A DNA stretch of 64,000 nt from Dermatemys mawii. Taxonomy: Eukaryota > Chordata > Testudines > Dermatemydidae. This document shows, in pieces, positions 13,301 to 23,533 of the stretch (position 1 is the stretch's first letter; every line of letters begins with the position of its first letter). The position numbers and the translations under genes were made by a program. Under the pieces are notes generated by a model. The model was given only the letters and a program-made list of their open reading frames with translations. It ran no database searches and had not been told where the DNA came from. The DNA is taken from NCBI GenBank assembly GCA_007922305.1, contig ML677329.1, forward strand, positions 1,888,271-1,952,270, in the 5' to 3' direction.

Positions 13301-15759
13301 ACCTTAAACTCATTACAAATACAATCAATAGTAAAGTGAAAAAAACAGTAAAACAAAGTCATAACCCACACACAATCCAGAGTCATCACCATTTGGAATA
13401 CCATATTAATGTCTAAAATGTATGCTGGCGTAGTTTATTGAACACAGTATTTTCACCTATACATAGGTTAGTATTTGTTTAATACACTTTCCATTATGAA
13501 CAAATTAACATATTGTTAATAGTCTTTCAAGCAGATTAAACATCCAGTGAGCCTTTACAACCAGTCTATAAAGTAAGTAAATACCACTTAATAAAAAAAG
13601 ATATGGGGAAAATGAGAAATAAAAGTCAACCAACTTGTCCGAGGTCACAAACGGTGGAAAAAGATCCTGACTTCCCAAACCCTAACTTAATCCTCAATAC
13701 CACCAGTGTTTCAAGTTCAGATATTCCAGTACTGTGTGCTGGTGACAATTTTTTGTGGGGTGAGATGGAAATGGAATTGGTTGAGTATTTTTAAGAGCTG
13801 ATAATTAGGATGATTCAAATCCTATTACCAATACCCAGCACAGGGGACTCCACTTAAAGATGTGAACTATCCAAACAATATATTTGCAAACACCCCACTG
13901 CCTGCCTGTCTTGTTCTATCACTACAGTCACAAAGTTCATCCATTTTAAGATATTATAGATTCTCTGCTTCCCATGTGGATCCACCATCTCTGCTCCTCC
14001 TGCAACATACCCTTCAGTAGATCCATACACAAGTTTTCACAGAAAGTTGAGATGATCCAGACTTATGAAGAACAGCAGAGTTTTATAAATGGAAAATGCC
14101 ATCCTTGTGGTTCATAGCAAAAAGAAAAACACTAAGTAATGTAAGAACCCACCAAAAACAATATTGACTCCTGAGGGCGTTCTGCACCAAAAAAAATTAA
14201 AAATTAGGCACCAAAACCTTAAAAATTATAGGCACATTTTAAAATTTTGCATGTTCTATCTGTCAAAAAATAAATGTAGAGGCTCCAGCATGGTAGTGGG
14301 GAGCACAGGCCACTGGTTGCACAAAGATGGAAGATCACCCTGCAAACCCCTCCCACCCCCACACTCCCAACAGACTCAGTGGTGAGGCTGCACCTGACCC
14401 TGACACAGCACAAGGCCTGGGCCTGCCAGAAACACCCTGGGGCCCTTCCCCTCTGCACTGGGTGCATCACGTGTGGAGCATGTCGGCTCAACCAGGCAGG
14501 ATCCAAGGGTGGAAGGCTCAATGTGTGTGTGGGGTGGGGTGAGAGGATTGTGAGGGGGACAATCTGGGTACAGGCAGCTCAGTGGAAGGTCCAGATGTGG
14601 GGGGATCTGGATACCCGGAGGCTCGTTGGGGGCAACAGGACTCTGCAGGGGCTTCCAGGTAAAGGTTGTTGGGATTCAGTGAAGGGATCTGGGTGTGGGG
14701 GTCTTGGTCCAGCTAGTTAGCAGTCAGTGGCATGGGGGTCCGGATGCAGGGGCTCAGGTTGGTGCATGGGGTGGGGCATCAGGGTGGGGGTTTAAGTACA
14801 GGGGGGTCAGTGGGGGTGATCTGGGTGCAGGGGTGGGGGTCTGGGTAGCAGGGGGCTCCAGATGCAGGGGTTGAAGTTCAGGTATGGAGGGCTAGTGGGG
14901 TTCTGGCTGTACTGGGTACGGCTTGGCAGCGTGTTGGGTTATGGGAAGTCCAGCTGCACAGGGGTTGGGTGGATGGGGAAGCAGCTCCTAATAGTGACCC
15001 CTTCCCACAGCTGAGGAGTGATGTGGGCAGGAAGCAGAGGAGGATGCTGAGCTTCCTGCAGCTGGGGGAGGTTTCTGGGGGTGGGTCTGACACTGCACCC
15101 CAATATAAAAGAGTTCCTTTTGGCTTATGTCACTTTGGAAGAAGTTTAAGGTAAACCCCCAAAAAGCCAACATTGTACCAAAATAAGTGTCCACACTATA
15201 TTGGCATATCAGCTTCACTAGTAAACATTTCTGAAATGGCAGAACAACTCTCTTCGGTAATTGACTTGATCACAAATATCCAGAACAATCTACTTTTGAA
15301 GGATACAAAGTCTCTTAGCTGTCCAAATATTTCATCCACTTTGCCAATCTGCTCTTTATTATCCAAGTAAACTGGTGCGTTGAAATAAGGCACTCTGTTT
15401 TCTTCCGTCGTGCATTTACACACAATGTCATCTTCACAAGGATGCATGAACTCTCCCAATACTGCAGTAAGGAAAATAAAGATGTACTAAAACCTGGAAC
15501 ATTCGTTCAAAAAGGAAATGAATACAGTCTCTCGAGATAACTTACTGACTACACTTTCAGGAGGTCCTTGATCATATCCTCTGTTGAAGCCTCCGCGTCC
15601 ACCCCCTCCACGCCCAAAGCCACCTCGTCCACCTCGATTGAAGCCACCTCCTCCGCCTCGATTGAAGCCACCCCCTCCGCCTCGATTGAAGCCACCCCCT
15701 CCGCCTCGATTGAAGCCACCTCTGCCTCCTCCGCCACCTCCTCTGCCTCTAAAAGACAT
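10302..15759 (-). CDS. GAR1: GAR1, H/ACA ribonucleoprotein complex subunit 1 (six coding exons)
   Basis: GAR1 binds dyskerin (NAP57) in nucleolar and Cajal-body H/ACA RNPs that guide pseudouridylation, and in telomerase. Coding exons read on the minus strand are 15759-15546, 15461-15307, 12504-12445, 11755-11632, 10743-10669 and 10315-10302. They join in frame to 642 nt, 213 residues plus stop; the human protein has 217. Residues 1-65 form an N-terminal RGG/GFNRGG-rich arm, about 70-165 the Gar1 core fold ([46 protein letters not shown]), and about 166-213 a second RGG arm ending GFRGRGR. The start is MSFRGRGG, equivalent to the known start. A pyrimidine tract and AG just upstream (15770-15772) imply a non-coding first exon. 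Intron 2 has U12-type signals. No disabling change was seen. Confidence 0.97.
10669..10743 (-). CDS. GAR1: GAR1 coding exon 5 (C-terminal RGG arm)
   Basis: 75 nt; the acceptor is TTGCAG|GTGGAT and the donor CAGGG|GTAAGTG. It encodes two [14 protein letters not shown] units ending RGFR. Confidence 0.92.
11632..11755 (-). CDS. GAR1: GAR1 coding exon 4
   Basis: 124 nt; the acceptor is CTGCAG|TTTTAT and the donor GGAG|GTAAGTG. It encodes [20 protein letters not shown] and the start of the C-terminal RGG arm. Confidence 0.95.
12445..12504 (-). CDS. GAR1: GAR1 coding exon 3
   Basis: 60 nt, phase 0 at both ends, encoding [20 protein letters not shown], very close to the known vertebrate sequence. 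The acceptor is AACAG|TATTTT and the donor AAG|GTGGGT. It is too short to stand out as an ORF. Confidence 0.95.
12970..13175. repeat. Diverged dispersed repeat in GAR1 intron 2
   Basis: It contains 'AAAAATTAGGCACTAAATAG', 'TCCTGATTTTCAAAT' and 'CAGGTACCTAAATATGGACT' blocks, typical of an old amniote interspersed repeat. A similar block lies at about 32855-32990. Confidence 0.4.
13580..13720. repeat. MIR-like CORE-SINE fragment
   Basis: 'GGGGAAAATGAGAAATAAAA ... CAACTTGTCCGAGGTCACAA' resembles the conserved MIR core (GGGGAAACTGAGG ... GACTTGCCCAAGGTCAC). Diverged. Confidence 0.45.
14282..15090. repeat. GC-rich degenerate repeat block in GAR1 intron 2
   Basis: Irregular G-rich units of the type 'GGGTCTGGGTGCAGGGG' recur. 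They resemble the G/C-rich interiors of the hAT elements at 23.5-24.8 and 57.7-58.7 kb. Clear termini were not found, so it is called only as a repeat; the overlapping ORFs are not genes. Confidence 0.5.
15307..15461 (-). CDS. GAR1: GAR1 coding exon 2 (core domain)
   Basis: 155 nt; the acceptor is CTGCAG|TATTGG and the split codon restores VVILGEF. It encodes most of the core domain, through FGQLRDF. The donor GTATCCTTC is the U12-type sequence. Confidence 0.95.
15546..15759 (-). CDS. GAR1: GAR1 coding exon 1 (N-terminal RGG arm)
   Basis: 214 nt starting at ATG 15757-15759; the donor reads GTCA|GTAAGTT. It encodes the N-terminal arm with four tandem [12 protein letters not shown] units, the [14 protein letters not shown] segment and DQGPPESVV. 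It leaves phase 1. Confidence 0.95.
15635..15730 (-). repeat. GAR1: 24-bp coding tandem repeat in GAR1 exon 1
   Basis: Four in-phase copies of a 24-bp unit start at 15635, 15659, 15683 and 15707. Each encodes GGGGGFNR, and the copies differ by only a few bases. Confidence 0.9.
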
Positions 15760-16321
15760 TTTCTACCTACTAAATGGGGAGAGGAGAAGAAAAAAGTCAG
15801 TCAATTAAAAAACAAAGAGGCCAAGGGCACTTCATGGCTTACTAAATTTCCAAGTTAGTTGAGACCCCAGAGTACCATATAACTTTGCCAATTTAACGCT
15901 TATTGATTTGATTCTTAACTGAAATATTCATTCATTGATCAAGTCAAGAGTTCATCTAAAATTAAAGCTACCACAAAGTCCATTCACAGAAGTAGAAGGG
16001 AAGGGAAGGATTTTAGACTGGTACTTTTTGAACACACAGTGCAGTATAACAAACTTCTCCCCCTTCTTTTTCTATGATGGGACACCACAATAGATTTCAG
16101 CTATGACACAAATTAATGATTGCAAAAAACAAGCACGATTTAGCATCCATTTGCATTTTTATCCTGAACATCCCCAAAATTAATCTTATTTACTCCCAAT
16201 ATTGCTGTAGGCTAAGTAAAGGTACACAGAGACCAAATATTTCATCCACCATGCCAGTCTAGGTAAAATCCTAGTGGAGATGAGGCAGTTTGTAGTTTCC
16301 ATCTGAGGAGGCAGGATGAAT

Positions 16322-16985
16322 TAGGTCTACACTGCAGTAAAAGACATGCAGCAGCAAGCTTCAGAGCCCAAATCCACTGACTCAGGCTTGGGCTGCAGGG
16401 CTAAAAAATAGCAGTGTGGACATTAGAGCTTGGGCTGCAAGGTCTCAGAACTGGGCTTCAGTACGTATGCTGCTATTTTTAGCCCCACACCATGAGCCTG
16501 GGTCAATTCATCCAGCCTCTGAAATTTGCTGCCACGGGTCTTTCATTACAGTGAAGACTTACCTTTAGGGTACATCTACAATAAGACACCTGCAGCTGGC
16601 CCACGTCTGCTGATTCAGGCTTGTGGGACTATAAAAACAGTAGTGTGGAACATTTGAGCTCAGGCTGGAGCCCAGCCTCTGAAGCCTGTTGCTGCAGGGG
16701 TTTTACTTCAGTGTATCCACGCCCTTAGGGTAAGTCTACACTGCAATTAGACATCCACAGCTGGCCCATGCCAGCTGACTTGGGCTCCCCGGGCTCCAGC
16801 TAAGGGGCTGTTTAATTGCAGTGCAGATGTTTGGAGCTCTGAGATCCTCCCACCTCACAGAGTCCTAGAGCCCAGGCTCCAGCAGCCCAAGCCTGAACAT
16901 CTACACTACCCTTAAACAGCCCCACAAGCCAATGTTGGTTGGCATGAGCCAGTTACAGGCTTTCAACTGCAGTGCAGATATACCA
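16322..16985. mobile_element. Array of three related TIR MITEs
   Basis: Three neighbouring blocks, about 16322-16565, 16566-16727 and 16728-16985, each begin with a GGGTAAGTCTACACTGCA-type or GGTACATCTAC-type terminus. Each also contains a 'CAGCTGGCCCA' or 'GACTCAGGCTTGGGCTGCAG' interior. They lie in the first intron of GAR1. Confidence 0.55.
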
Positions 16986-17739
16986 CTGGAAAGCTTAGAG
17001 ACAGCAGAAGCCTAGGCTTTACTTTGATGTGCTAACTTGGATGAACTCCCTTGTCTATACTAGGATTGTAGCACAAGTTAGCTGAGTGGAGCTGAGACAC
17101 CTTTCCCTGGCACAAACAAGGGCCTGATGTGACTTCAGCATATTCCACACTGCAGGCTTCTCATGTGAACATGAAACCCGCTGGGCTGTGGCATTATTAG
17201 TAACACAGACAATGGGTTTTACTCAGAACTCATTGGAGGCCCTCAGCAGGAATATTTTTGCTCCCTTCAATACTAAAACAGGTAAGTTCTTATAATAAAC
17301 ATTGAATAGGGGGACTCCTTCAGGTGCTCAGGACCCTAAGGAATTGCTTAGTGTGCTTATGCCTAGCGCAAGTTCTATGTTTACTGATCAGCACATCCCA
17401 TTGTCAGACACACATGGGACCTGGCCTACAGCACCAGCTTAGGCACAAGGCACAGCAGCGACTGGCCACATATGAGGCCTGGCCACAAGACTGCTGGATT
17501 CTCTCTCTGGCTCTCCCAACACTGGGCCAGCGATGCAGGGCGGGGATCTGCAACCACCCCCGCAGCAGGTGGAGAGAAAGGTGAACAGTCCGTACGTGGC
17601 TGCCCACCTCAATGCTGGGCATAAGCCCAGCAATGGCCTCCCACAGCAACACCAGGAGAAGGTGAATGGTCTCAGGGAAGGTTAATTGCAGGTGGCACCC
17701 TCAGGCACAGAGCATGGGCAGAGATGTGGGTGGGGGAGA

Positions 17740-18205
17740 AACCTCAGCCCAGAAATGGGGAAGGGGGTGGGGGGGCTTGATGTGCAATGGGACCCATCCC
17801 AGAGACAGGGAAACAGGGGAGGCTGAGGTACGATGGGACCCGGCGCAGAGACTGGGAACGGGGGGCTGAGGTGCGATAGGACCCAGCCCAGCCACGGGGA
17901 AACAGGGGGTGTTGAGGTGGGATGGGACCCGGCCCAGAGACGGGGGAACCGAGGGAGTGGGGAGGTTGAGGTGCAATAGGACCCAGCCTAGAGACGGGGG
18001 ACGTGGGGCGGGGGTTGAGGTGCGATGGGACCCAGCCCAGAGACGGGGGAACCGAGAGGGAGGGGTTCAGATGCAATGGGACCTGGCCCAGAGACGGGGG
18101 AAGTGGGGGGGGGGGGGGGTTGAGGTGCGATGGGACCCAGCCCAGGGACGGAGGAACAAGGGGAGGGGTCTGAGGTGCGATGGGACCCGGCCCAGAGACG
18201 CGGGG
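17740..18205. repeat. Minisatellite of about 50-bp units beside GAR1 promoter
   Basis: About nine imperfect copies of a G-rich unit built on 'GAGGTGCGATGGGACCCAGC' then 'CCAGAGACGGGGGAA' plus a variable G-run. The 193-codon ORF at 17909-18490 is a product of this array. It ends directly at the GAR1 CpG-rich region. Confidence 0.85.
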
Positions 18206-18845
18206 AGTCAGTATTTCGTTCTAAAAAGACCGTTAATATCGTTATTCAAAAGACGGAAGCTTCGACGCCCCGAGGAACGCAGCCACCTAGGAGAAAGTAG
18301 CGGCAGCCCCCAGTGCGAGGGCCCCTCACTCACCCACCACGAGAACCCCACGTGGCTCCTTACACAGGCCCGGCCAACCGGCCGCTACCGATGTCGTCAA
18401 CAAACCGCGACCGGGCAGGGCCGCGCGCCTCGAGTCACCAGTTCCTCTTCCTCAGCCAATCCCAGATGCGGACAAATGAACGTGCCGTAAAGCAAATGCC
18501 GTATTTCACACCGCTTTTGCGTCAGTTAAGCCGTTTACGACAGTTTGGGAGCCGTGGCAATCGCCTCCCAGAGCGCCAGCGCAGTACTCCGGAAACGGGG
18601 ACTGGCTGAGAACTTGCTGCGGCGACCAATGAAAGAAAGCCTCCCTCCTTCCCGTCCCCGCCCCCTCGGCCGTCAGTGGCGTCCAGAGGAAGAATTGCTT
18701 TCTGAGTTTTGACACGGGGGCGGGAAGAGTACGAGGCGCATGCGCAGGAGCGTGGCGTTGGCGTTTCCGTCTTCTCTAGCCAATCCCAACACCAGCCTCC
18801 GCCCCGCGCGCGCTCTCAAGCCGCTGGTTGGCCTGCTCAGCGCTG
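18206..18845 (-). promoter_or_regulatory. GAR1: CpG-rich GAR1 promoter region
   Basis: This CpG-dense stretch lies upstream of GAR1. It holds a perfect NRF1 motif GCGCATGCGC at 18736-18745 and CCAAT boxes at 18456-18460, 18626-18630 and 18780-18784. No TATA box was recognised. This is a housekeeping-type promoter, consistent with GAR1; the exact start site is not visible. Confidence 0.65.
18334..18600 (-). other. GAR1: Candidate non-coding first exon of GAR1
   Basis: A strong minus-strand donor, GTGG|GTGAGTGAG, lies at 18334/18333 inside the CpG island. It could splice to the acceptor before the coding exon (intron about 18333-15770; remaining 5' UTR 15769-15760). The 5' boundary is a guess. 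Confidence 0.35.
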
Positions 18846-19085
18846 CCTGGCCGGCACCCCTCCCCCAGTCGCTTCCTACACCCAAACTCCCTCCCAGAGC
18901 CTGCATCCCGAACCCCCTCCTGCACCCCAACCAGCTACCCCAGCCCTGAGCCCCTCCCACACCCAAACTCCCTCCTGCCCCAAGGTCAGCCTGGAGCCCC
19001 CACCCACAGGCCGAACCTCTTGGCCCCAGTCCAGAGCCCGCACCCCTTCTTGCACCCCACCCCCTGTCTCAGCCCAGTGAAGCTG
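18846..19085. repeat. Truncated GC-rich hAT interior fragment
   Basis: 'CCACACCCAAACTCCCTCC' and 'CCTTGGCCCCAG'-like blocks match the interior of the hAT at 36551-37265. No termini were recognised. It abuts the GAR1 CpG island. Confidence 0.5.
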
Positions 19086-19619
19086 AGCGGTGGGGGAGAT
19101 TTGTTAAGCTTATACAAAGCACATGAGATCTTTTTACAGGGGCGAAGGCAACACACCACATCTATTGAGACTAGAGCAGTTAGCACGTGCTTTTCAGTCC
19201 CACACACCCACCCCTTGCACACAGTCCCACAGGTCAGTGTTCATAGTTACCAGTCCAGAGTCTGGATCAATCTAGTGGCCAGCCAGATTGGTTGCAGAGG
19301 GAAGCCCGGCTCTGTCGGTTGCGATCCAATGCTCCTGGAGTTGTGGGTAGACGAACCCAAAGTTCCATTGCAAAGCACCCTGTTCTAATAGTCCTTTTTC
19401 TACCTTTAAGACTATGGATTTTGCTGTGTCATTTATGACCGGTTACTCCTTAATTGGTGTTATTTTTTTGATGTTAACACTCCAATGCACTTCTGAGAGG
19501 GTCATCCTGTCCTGGTGTCAATTTAATCAATTATCTTTAGGGTGCCAGCCTCCACCAGAGGCTTGTCAATCTGCCTTTCCTCAATTATGGATGCACGTTG
19601 ATGGTTCCCTGGTGTCGTT
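19086..19619. other. Intergenic, nothing recognised
   Basis: No exon or bounded repeat was recognised here. Confidence 0.4.
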
Positions 19620-20350
19620 TAGGACTCAGCTACACTTGCATGTTATACCGCAATAAAGCCACGCAGAGTGCTCTATCTTACTCCCCATCCACACTGGCAA
19701 AACACGCAGAGCACTCTGACTCCTTGGCTAGAGCGCTCCTGGTACTCCAGCTTGGTGAGAGGATGAACATCTGATGCGTATTGGGTGAGATGCCCCAGCA
19801 GCAGTGTGAACGAGGAGTTGCATTATTGCTCTCTGATTGATCTGCGGAAACATCCCATAATCCCCTTAAGTCAAGTGGCCACCCTTCTCGTGAAATCAGC
19901 TACAGGAATGCAGAAGTGCCCTTTTAAAGCTCCATTTCAGACAGACAGGTGCTTATTTGCTCAGAGACCAAGCAAACAATAAATGTTTGCTTTGAGTGAG
20001 TGAGAGAGAGGTAGTGGGGGGGGGGAGGTCTGAACTCACAAGACAGCATGCTGACACACTGTCAGCACCCCAAAAGCCCACTCTTTCTCCCCTCCCCCAT
20101 ACACACAACACACTCCCTGTCACACTTCCCCCCCACCCTCCACATTTGAAAAGCATGTTGCAGCCACTGGAATGCTGGGATAGCTGCACATAATGCACTG
20201 CTCCCAATGCAGCTGCCAGTGCCGCAAATGTGGCCACACCAGTGCGCTTGCAGCTGTCAGTGTGGACATACTGTGGCGCTTTCCCTAGCGTGCTCTCTGA
20301 AGGCTGGTTTAACCCAAAGTGCTCTACATCTGCAAGTGTAGTCAAGCCCT
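19620..20350. mobile_element. TIR DNA transposon, about 0.73 kb
   Basis: The left end 'AGGACTCAGCTACACTTGCA' is inverted at the right end 'TGCAAGTGTAGTCAAGCCCT'. The interior has matching inverted blocks (GCGCTCC and CACGCAGAG on the left, AGCGTGCTCTCTGAAGG on the right). It has no coding capacity. Confidence 0.65.
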
Positions 20351-21406
20351 ACGTCTCTTCACTCGTCCTTCCTTGACCATCTGACTTTAACAATGTCCTT
20401 CACACCTTGTCTTTTTCTGATGCATTCACTCCTCATTCATACAAACAGTCTTTCACAGAGACCTTCAAAGTTATACAAACAGCAGTGTTTTATGTTGAGC
20501 AAAAAGGATATTGTAAATTAAACCTTACTAAATCTTGTGACCAAAACCATTCACACTGGGGCCCGGGCCTTCAACATGCCTCTAATCTCATTGACATAGA
20601 CACAGTACAAGATCCTGTCTCTTACTAACTAAACCTTAAAAAAAAGAAATGTATATTTAACTAAAGGGCCTAATTTGTAATGCATATAGGAAACAAGATC
20701 CCATAGTAAAAATTGTAACTTATCCTAAAACAGATGGTGACCATAATCAGCCATAAGGATTGTTCTGGTCTGTCCCTGCCTTTACATCAGTACAGATGCT
20801 GGCAGTCTGTCAGATGCATTTCTACCAATGTCTCAGAGGGTCATTCCTTTCTGCTGTTCAAAAAGGGTGGCAGGCAGGATGATCAAACCATACATTAATA
20901 CATGTACATAATACTACATTATTATAACCGTCTATCATTATAACCTCAAATACAAATATAAAATCCTACTACAGAGTGAGCAACGGAGGGAGGAGGACTG
21001 GAGTGAGCAGGAGGCAGGGCCTCAAAGACAGGGCTAGGGTGTTTGGGTTTGTACGATTAGATAGTTGGCAAGCCTACACATAATACTCACCTAACTCCTG
21101 GTGCAGACAGCGCTGTGTCGATGAGAGGGCTTCCCCATCAGCATAGCTGCTGACTCTCGAGGAGGTGGAGAGTTTACACCGATGGGAGAAGGTCTCCTGT
21201 CAATATAGATAGCATCTTCACTAAGCGCTACTGCAGCACAGCTGCAGTGCTGTAAGGGTTGACAAGTCCTGAATATGAGATAGTGTGATGCTGTTGCAAA
21301 TGAGGCTAATTTCATTCTGTGGTGTATTAATGGTAGTATCAGTTGTAAGACACAGGAGGTAATTGTCCTGCCATTACTAGGCAGTGATGAGGCCTCGCAT
21401 GAACTT
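20351..21406. other. Intergenic, nothing firm recognised
   Basis: No coding exon was recognised. The stretch 21101-21270 has transposon-like wording (for example AGTGCTGTAAGGGTTGACAA) but no clear ends. Confidence 0.35.
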
Positions 21407-22180
21407 CTGTGACCAGTTCTGAGCACCACACTTTTAGAAAGGTGACACTGGAGAGAGTCCAGAGCAACAGAAAAGATAAGAGGTTTAGAAAACATGACCT
21501 ATGAAGAAAGGTTGAAAGAATTGAGCATTCTTAGTCTAGATAAGAGAAGGCTGAAGGAGGTTGTCACAACATACATGTGTAAAAGATTGTTTAAAAGAAA
21601 ACAGTGCTCAATTGCTCCCCAAATTTGCCAAGGGTTGGACAAAAAAATAATCGGCTTAGTTTGCAGCAAGGGAGATAGATATTTGGAAAAACTTTCTAAC
21701 TATAAGTATAAACAGTAGAACAAGTTACCTGGGGAGGTTTTAAGAACAGGTCAGACAGACACCTGACAGAATTGGTCTAAGTTAGGGCTCGGCAACCTTT
21801 CAGAAGTGGTGTACCGAGTCTTCATTTATTCACTTTAATTTAAGGTTTCGTGTGCCAGTAATACCTTTTAACATTTTTAGAAGGTCTTTTTCTATAAGTC
21901 TATAAAATATAACTAAGCTATTGTTGTATGTAAAGTAAATAGGTTTTTAAAATGTTTAAGAAGCTTCATACAAAATTAAATTAAAATGCAGAGCCCCCCA
22001 GACAGGTGGCCAGGGCCTGGGCAGTATGAGCGCCACTGAAAATCAGCTTGTGTGCTGCCTTTGGCACCCATGCCATAGGTTGCCTATCCCTGGTCTAGGT
22101 AGACTCAATCCTGCGTCAGCCGGGGAAATGGACTAAATGACCTTTTGAGGTCCCATCCAGCCCTGCATTTCTGTAATTCT
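21407..22180 (+). mobile_element. CR1 LINE 3' end, split by a hAT insertion
   Basis: It contains the CR1 3' landmarks in order: 'GAGAGAGTCCAGAGCAACAG', 'GAAGAAAGGTTGAAAGAATT', 'AGAGAAGGCTGAAGG', and after the interruption 'GAGGTCCCATCCAGCCCTGC' and 'ATTTCTGTAATTCT'. The hAT at 21783-22092 interrupts it. Confidence 0.85.
21783..22092. mobile_element. hAT-like element inserted in CR1
   Basis: It is the inverse orientation of the GGCAACCT family: left TAGGGCTCGGCAACCTTTCA, right GGTTGCCTATCCCTG. Flanking 8-mers GTCTAAGT and GTCTAGGT match at 7 of 8 positions, as expected for an aged hAT target duplication. Confidence 0.85.
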
Positions 22181-22599
22181 AGCACCCTCTAAAAGAAATC
22201 TAATTAATCTCAAATAATCATATTAACCCAGTAGTTTGAGGTCTCACATTTCTGCCCTGACCCTGCCTCCTGATATTTGTTGTTGCACAATCACATTTTC
22301 CTGATTTTAAAAACACATTCCCCTGTTGATGTTTGAACGACCCTTACGAGTAGCAAGGGAATCTGTATAAAGGCCCTGATCCTGAAATCTATGCCTGAGG
22401 CATCATACTGAAGTCCCTTTGAACTGTGAAATTCTAGAGACAGCTTCGATCTTGGGGTTTATTCAGCTACAGCTAATGTGAATTAGCTTTTGACATTAAT
22501 TAATGTCAATTAATTCAGCTACAGCTGTTGTACAATATTTTGTCTCATCCTGCTTTAAACTTGAATAAGCTTTGGGCTGCATTTGTACATTAAAAGAAA

Positions 22600-23170
22600 A
22601 AAGTCATCCCACAGCCGTAACAGCCTCTGATAAACGTGTATGACAGAGCGCACAACCTTCTCCAATCTCATTGCCAGAACTTTTGCCAGTATTTTGATAT
22701 CACTGTTAATAAGTGATATTGGCCTGCCTCTGGAACACAGTGTGGTAAGTCTTCTTGGTTTACTAATAACTGATAATAGAGCTTCCCTTGTGTGTAGGGA
22801 AAGGTGGTCTCCAGAAGGGACTCACTAAACAGCTCAAGCATCTTGACAGTTGGAGTTCAAGGAAATGTCTATAGAACTTGGCAGAGAGGCCATCCATCTA
22901 TGGGCTTACTTTCGTTTTCTTTATTTCCTCAATTAATTTGATCTCCCTTAGGGGAGCGTTAAGTTGTCCACACTGGTCAGGTGTAATTTGTGGTAATGGA
23001 ATTTTTTTGAAAAACAGATCCAAAGCATATGTGGAGAGATTTGTTTCCAATTTGTACAGATCATTATAAACATTCAAGGACACTTTATGAATATCTTTAG
23101 GTGCATGTAAGCATATTTTTGGCCCTTTTCCTCCCTCTGCTCTTTTTAAATGCTTCGGCTGATTTAGTAC
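22600..23170 (-). pseudogene. L1/Tx1-type LINE reverse transcriptase remnant
   Basis: Minus-strand translation gives 'RPISLINSDIKILAKVLAMR', a typical L1/Tx1 fingers-domain motif. Upstream is 'LPQITPDQCGQLNAPLREIK', the spacer that normally precedes it. Frames are interrupted, so it is dead. Confidence 0.75.
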
Positions 23171-23533
23171 TCTTTCCCTGGTATTTGGAATGATTGAGAA
23201 ATACAGAAGTGAATGATAAATTAGTACTGTTAACGATGTTGCTTTAGTTCCTCATATTTTAAATGTTTATAAGTTGAGTGGTGACTGGCACTAACAAGGA
23301 GACTGATGCGGTTGCAGTATTCTGTTTATTAACTCACTTGTTAGTAAACAAGCACACTCTATCTAACTCATAAGTACAAGTACTTTTATTGCATATTGAT
23401 TTCATGATACTGCTGGATAACATAAGGGAAGGATTTGCAAGTTTAATTTTTCAGCATAGGATGCTAGAGCAAATAGCTGTCTGGGGTTCAGTGATCACTT
23501 AGGCTATGTTTATGCTGCAATCATAGGCTATGA

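Larger units (their letters stand above)
12505..15306 (-). other. GAR1: GAR1 intron 2 with U12-type splice signals
   Basis: The donor is GTATCCTTC (15306-15298). A TTCCTTAA branch-site element lies at 12524-12517, about 12 nt before the AG acceptor. Both match the minor-spliceosome consensus (RTATCCTTT; TTCCTTRAC). The other GAR1 introns have ordinary U2 donors. The intron also contains a MIR-like SINE (about 13580-13720) and a GC-rich repeat (14282-15090). Confidence 0.85.

Noticed and set aside
15635..15730. Regular 24-bp repeats considered as a CRISPR-like array
   Set aside because: There are no unique spacers; the units are contiguous and code in phase for GAR1. The genome is a vertebrate.
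15568..15858. Plus-strand Ser/Ala- and Pro-rich ORFs
   Set aside because: They are mirror frames of the GAR1 Gly/Arg-rich exon on the opposite strand.
17909..18490. 193-codon plus-strand ORF
   Set aside because: Its first half is the minisatellite read in one frame and the rest CpG-island sequence; no domain, no splice logic.
18709..19388. Pro-rich plus-strand ORFs (123 and 186 codons)
   Set aside because: They read through the GAR1 promoter and a C-rich hAT interior fragment; low-complexity, no homology.
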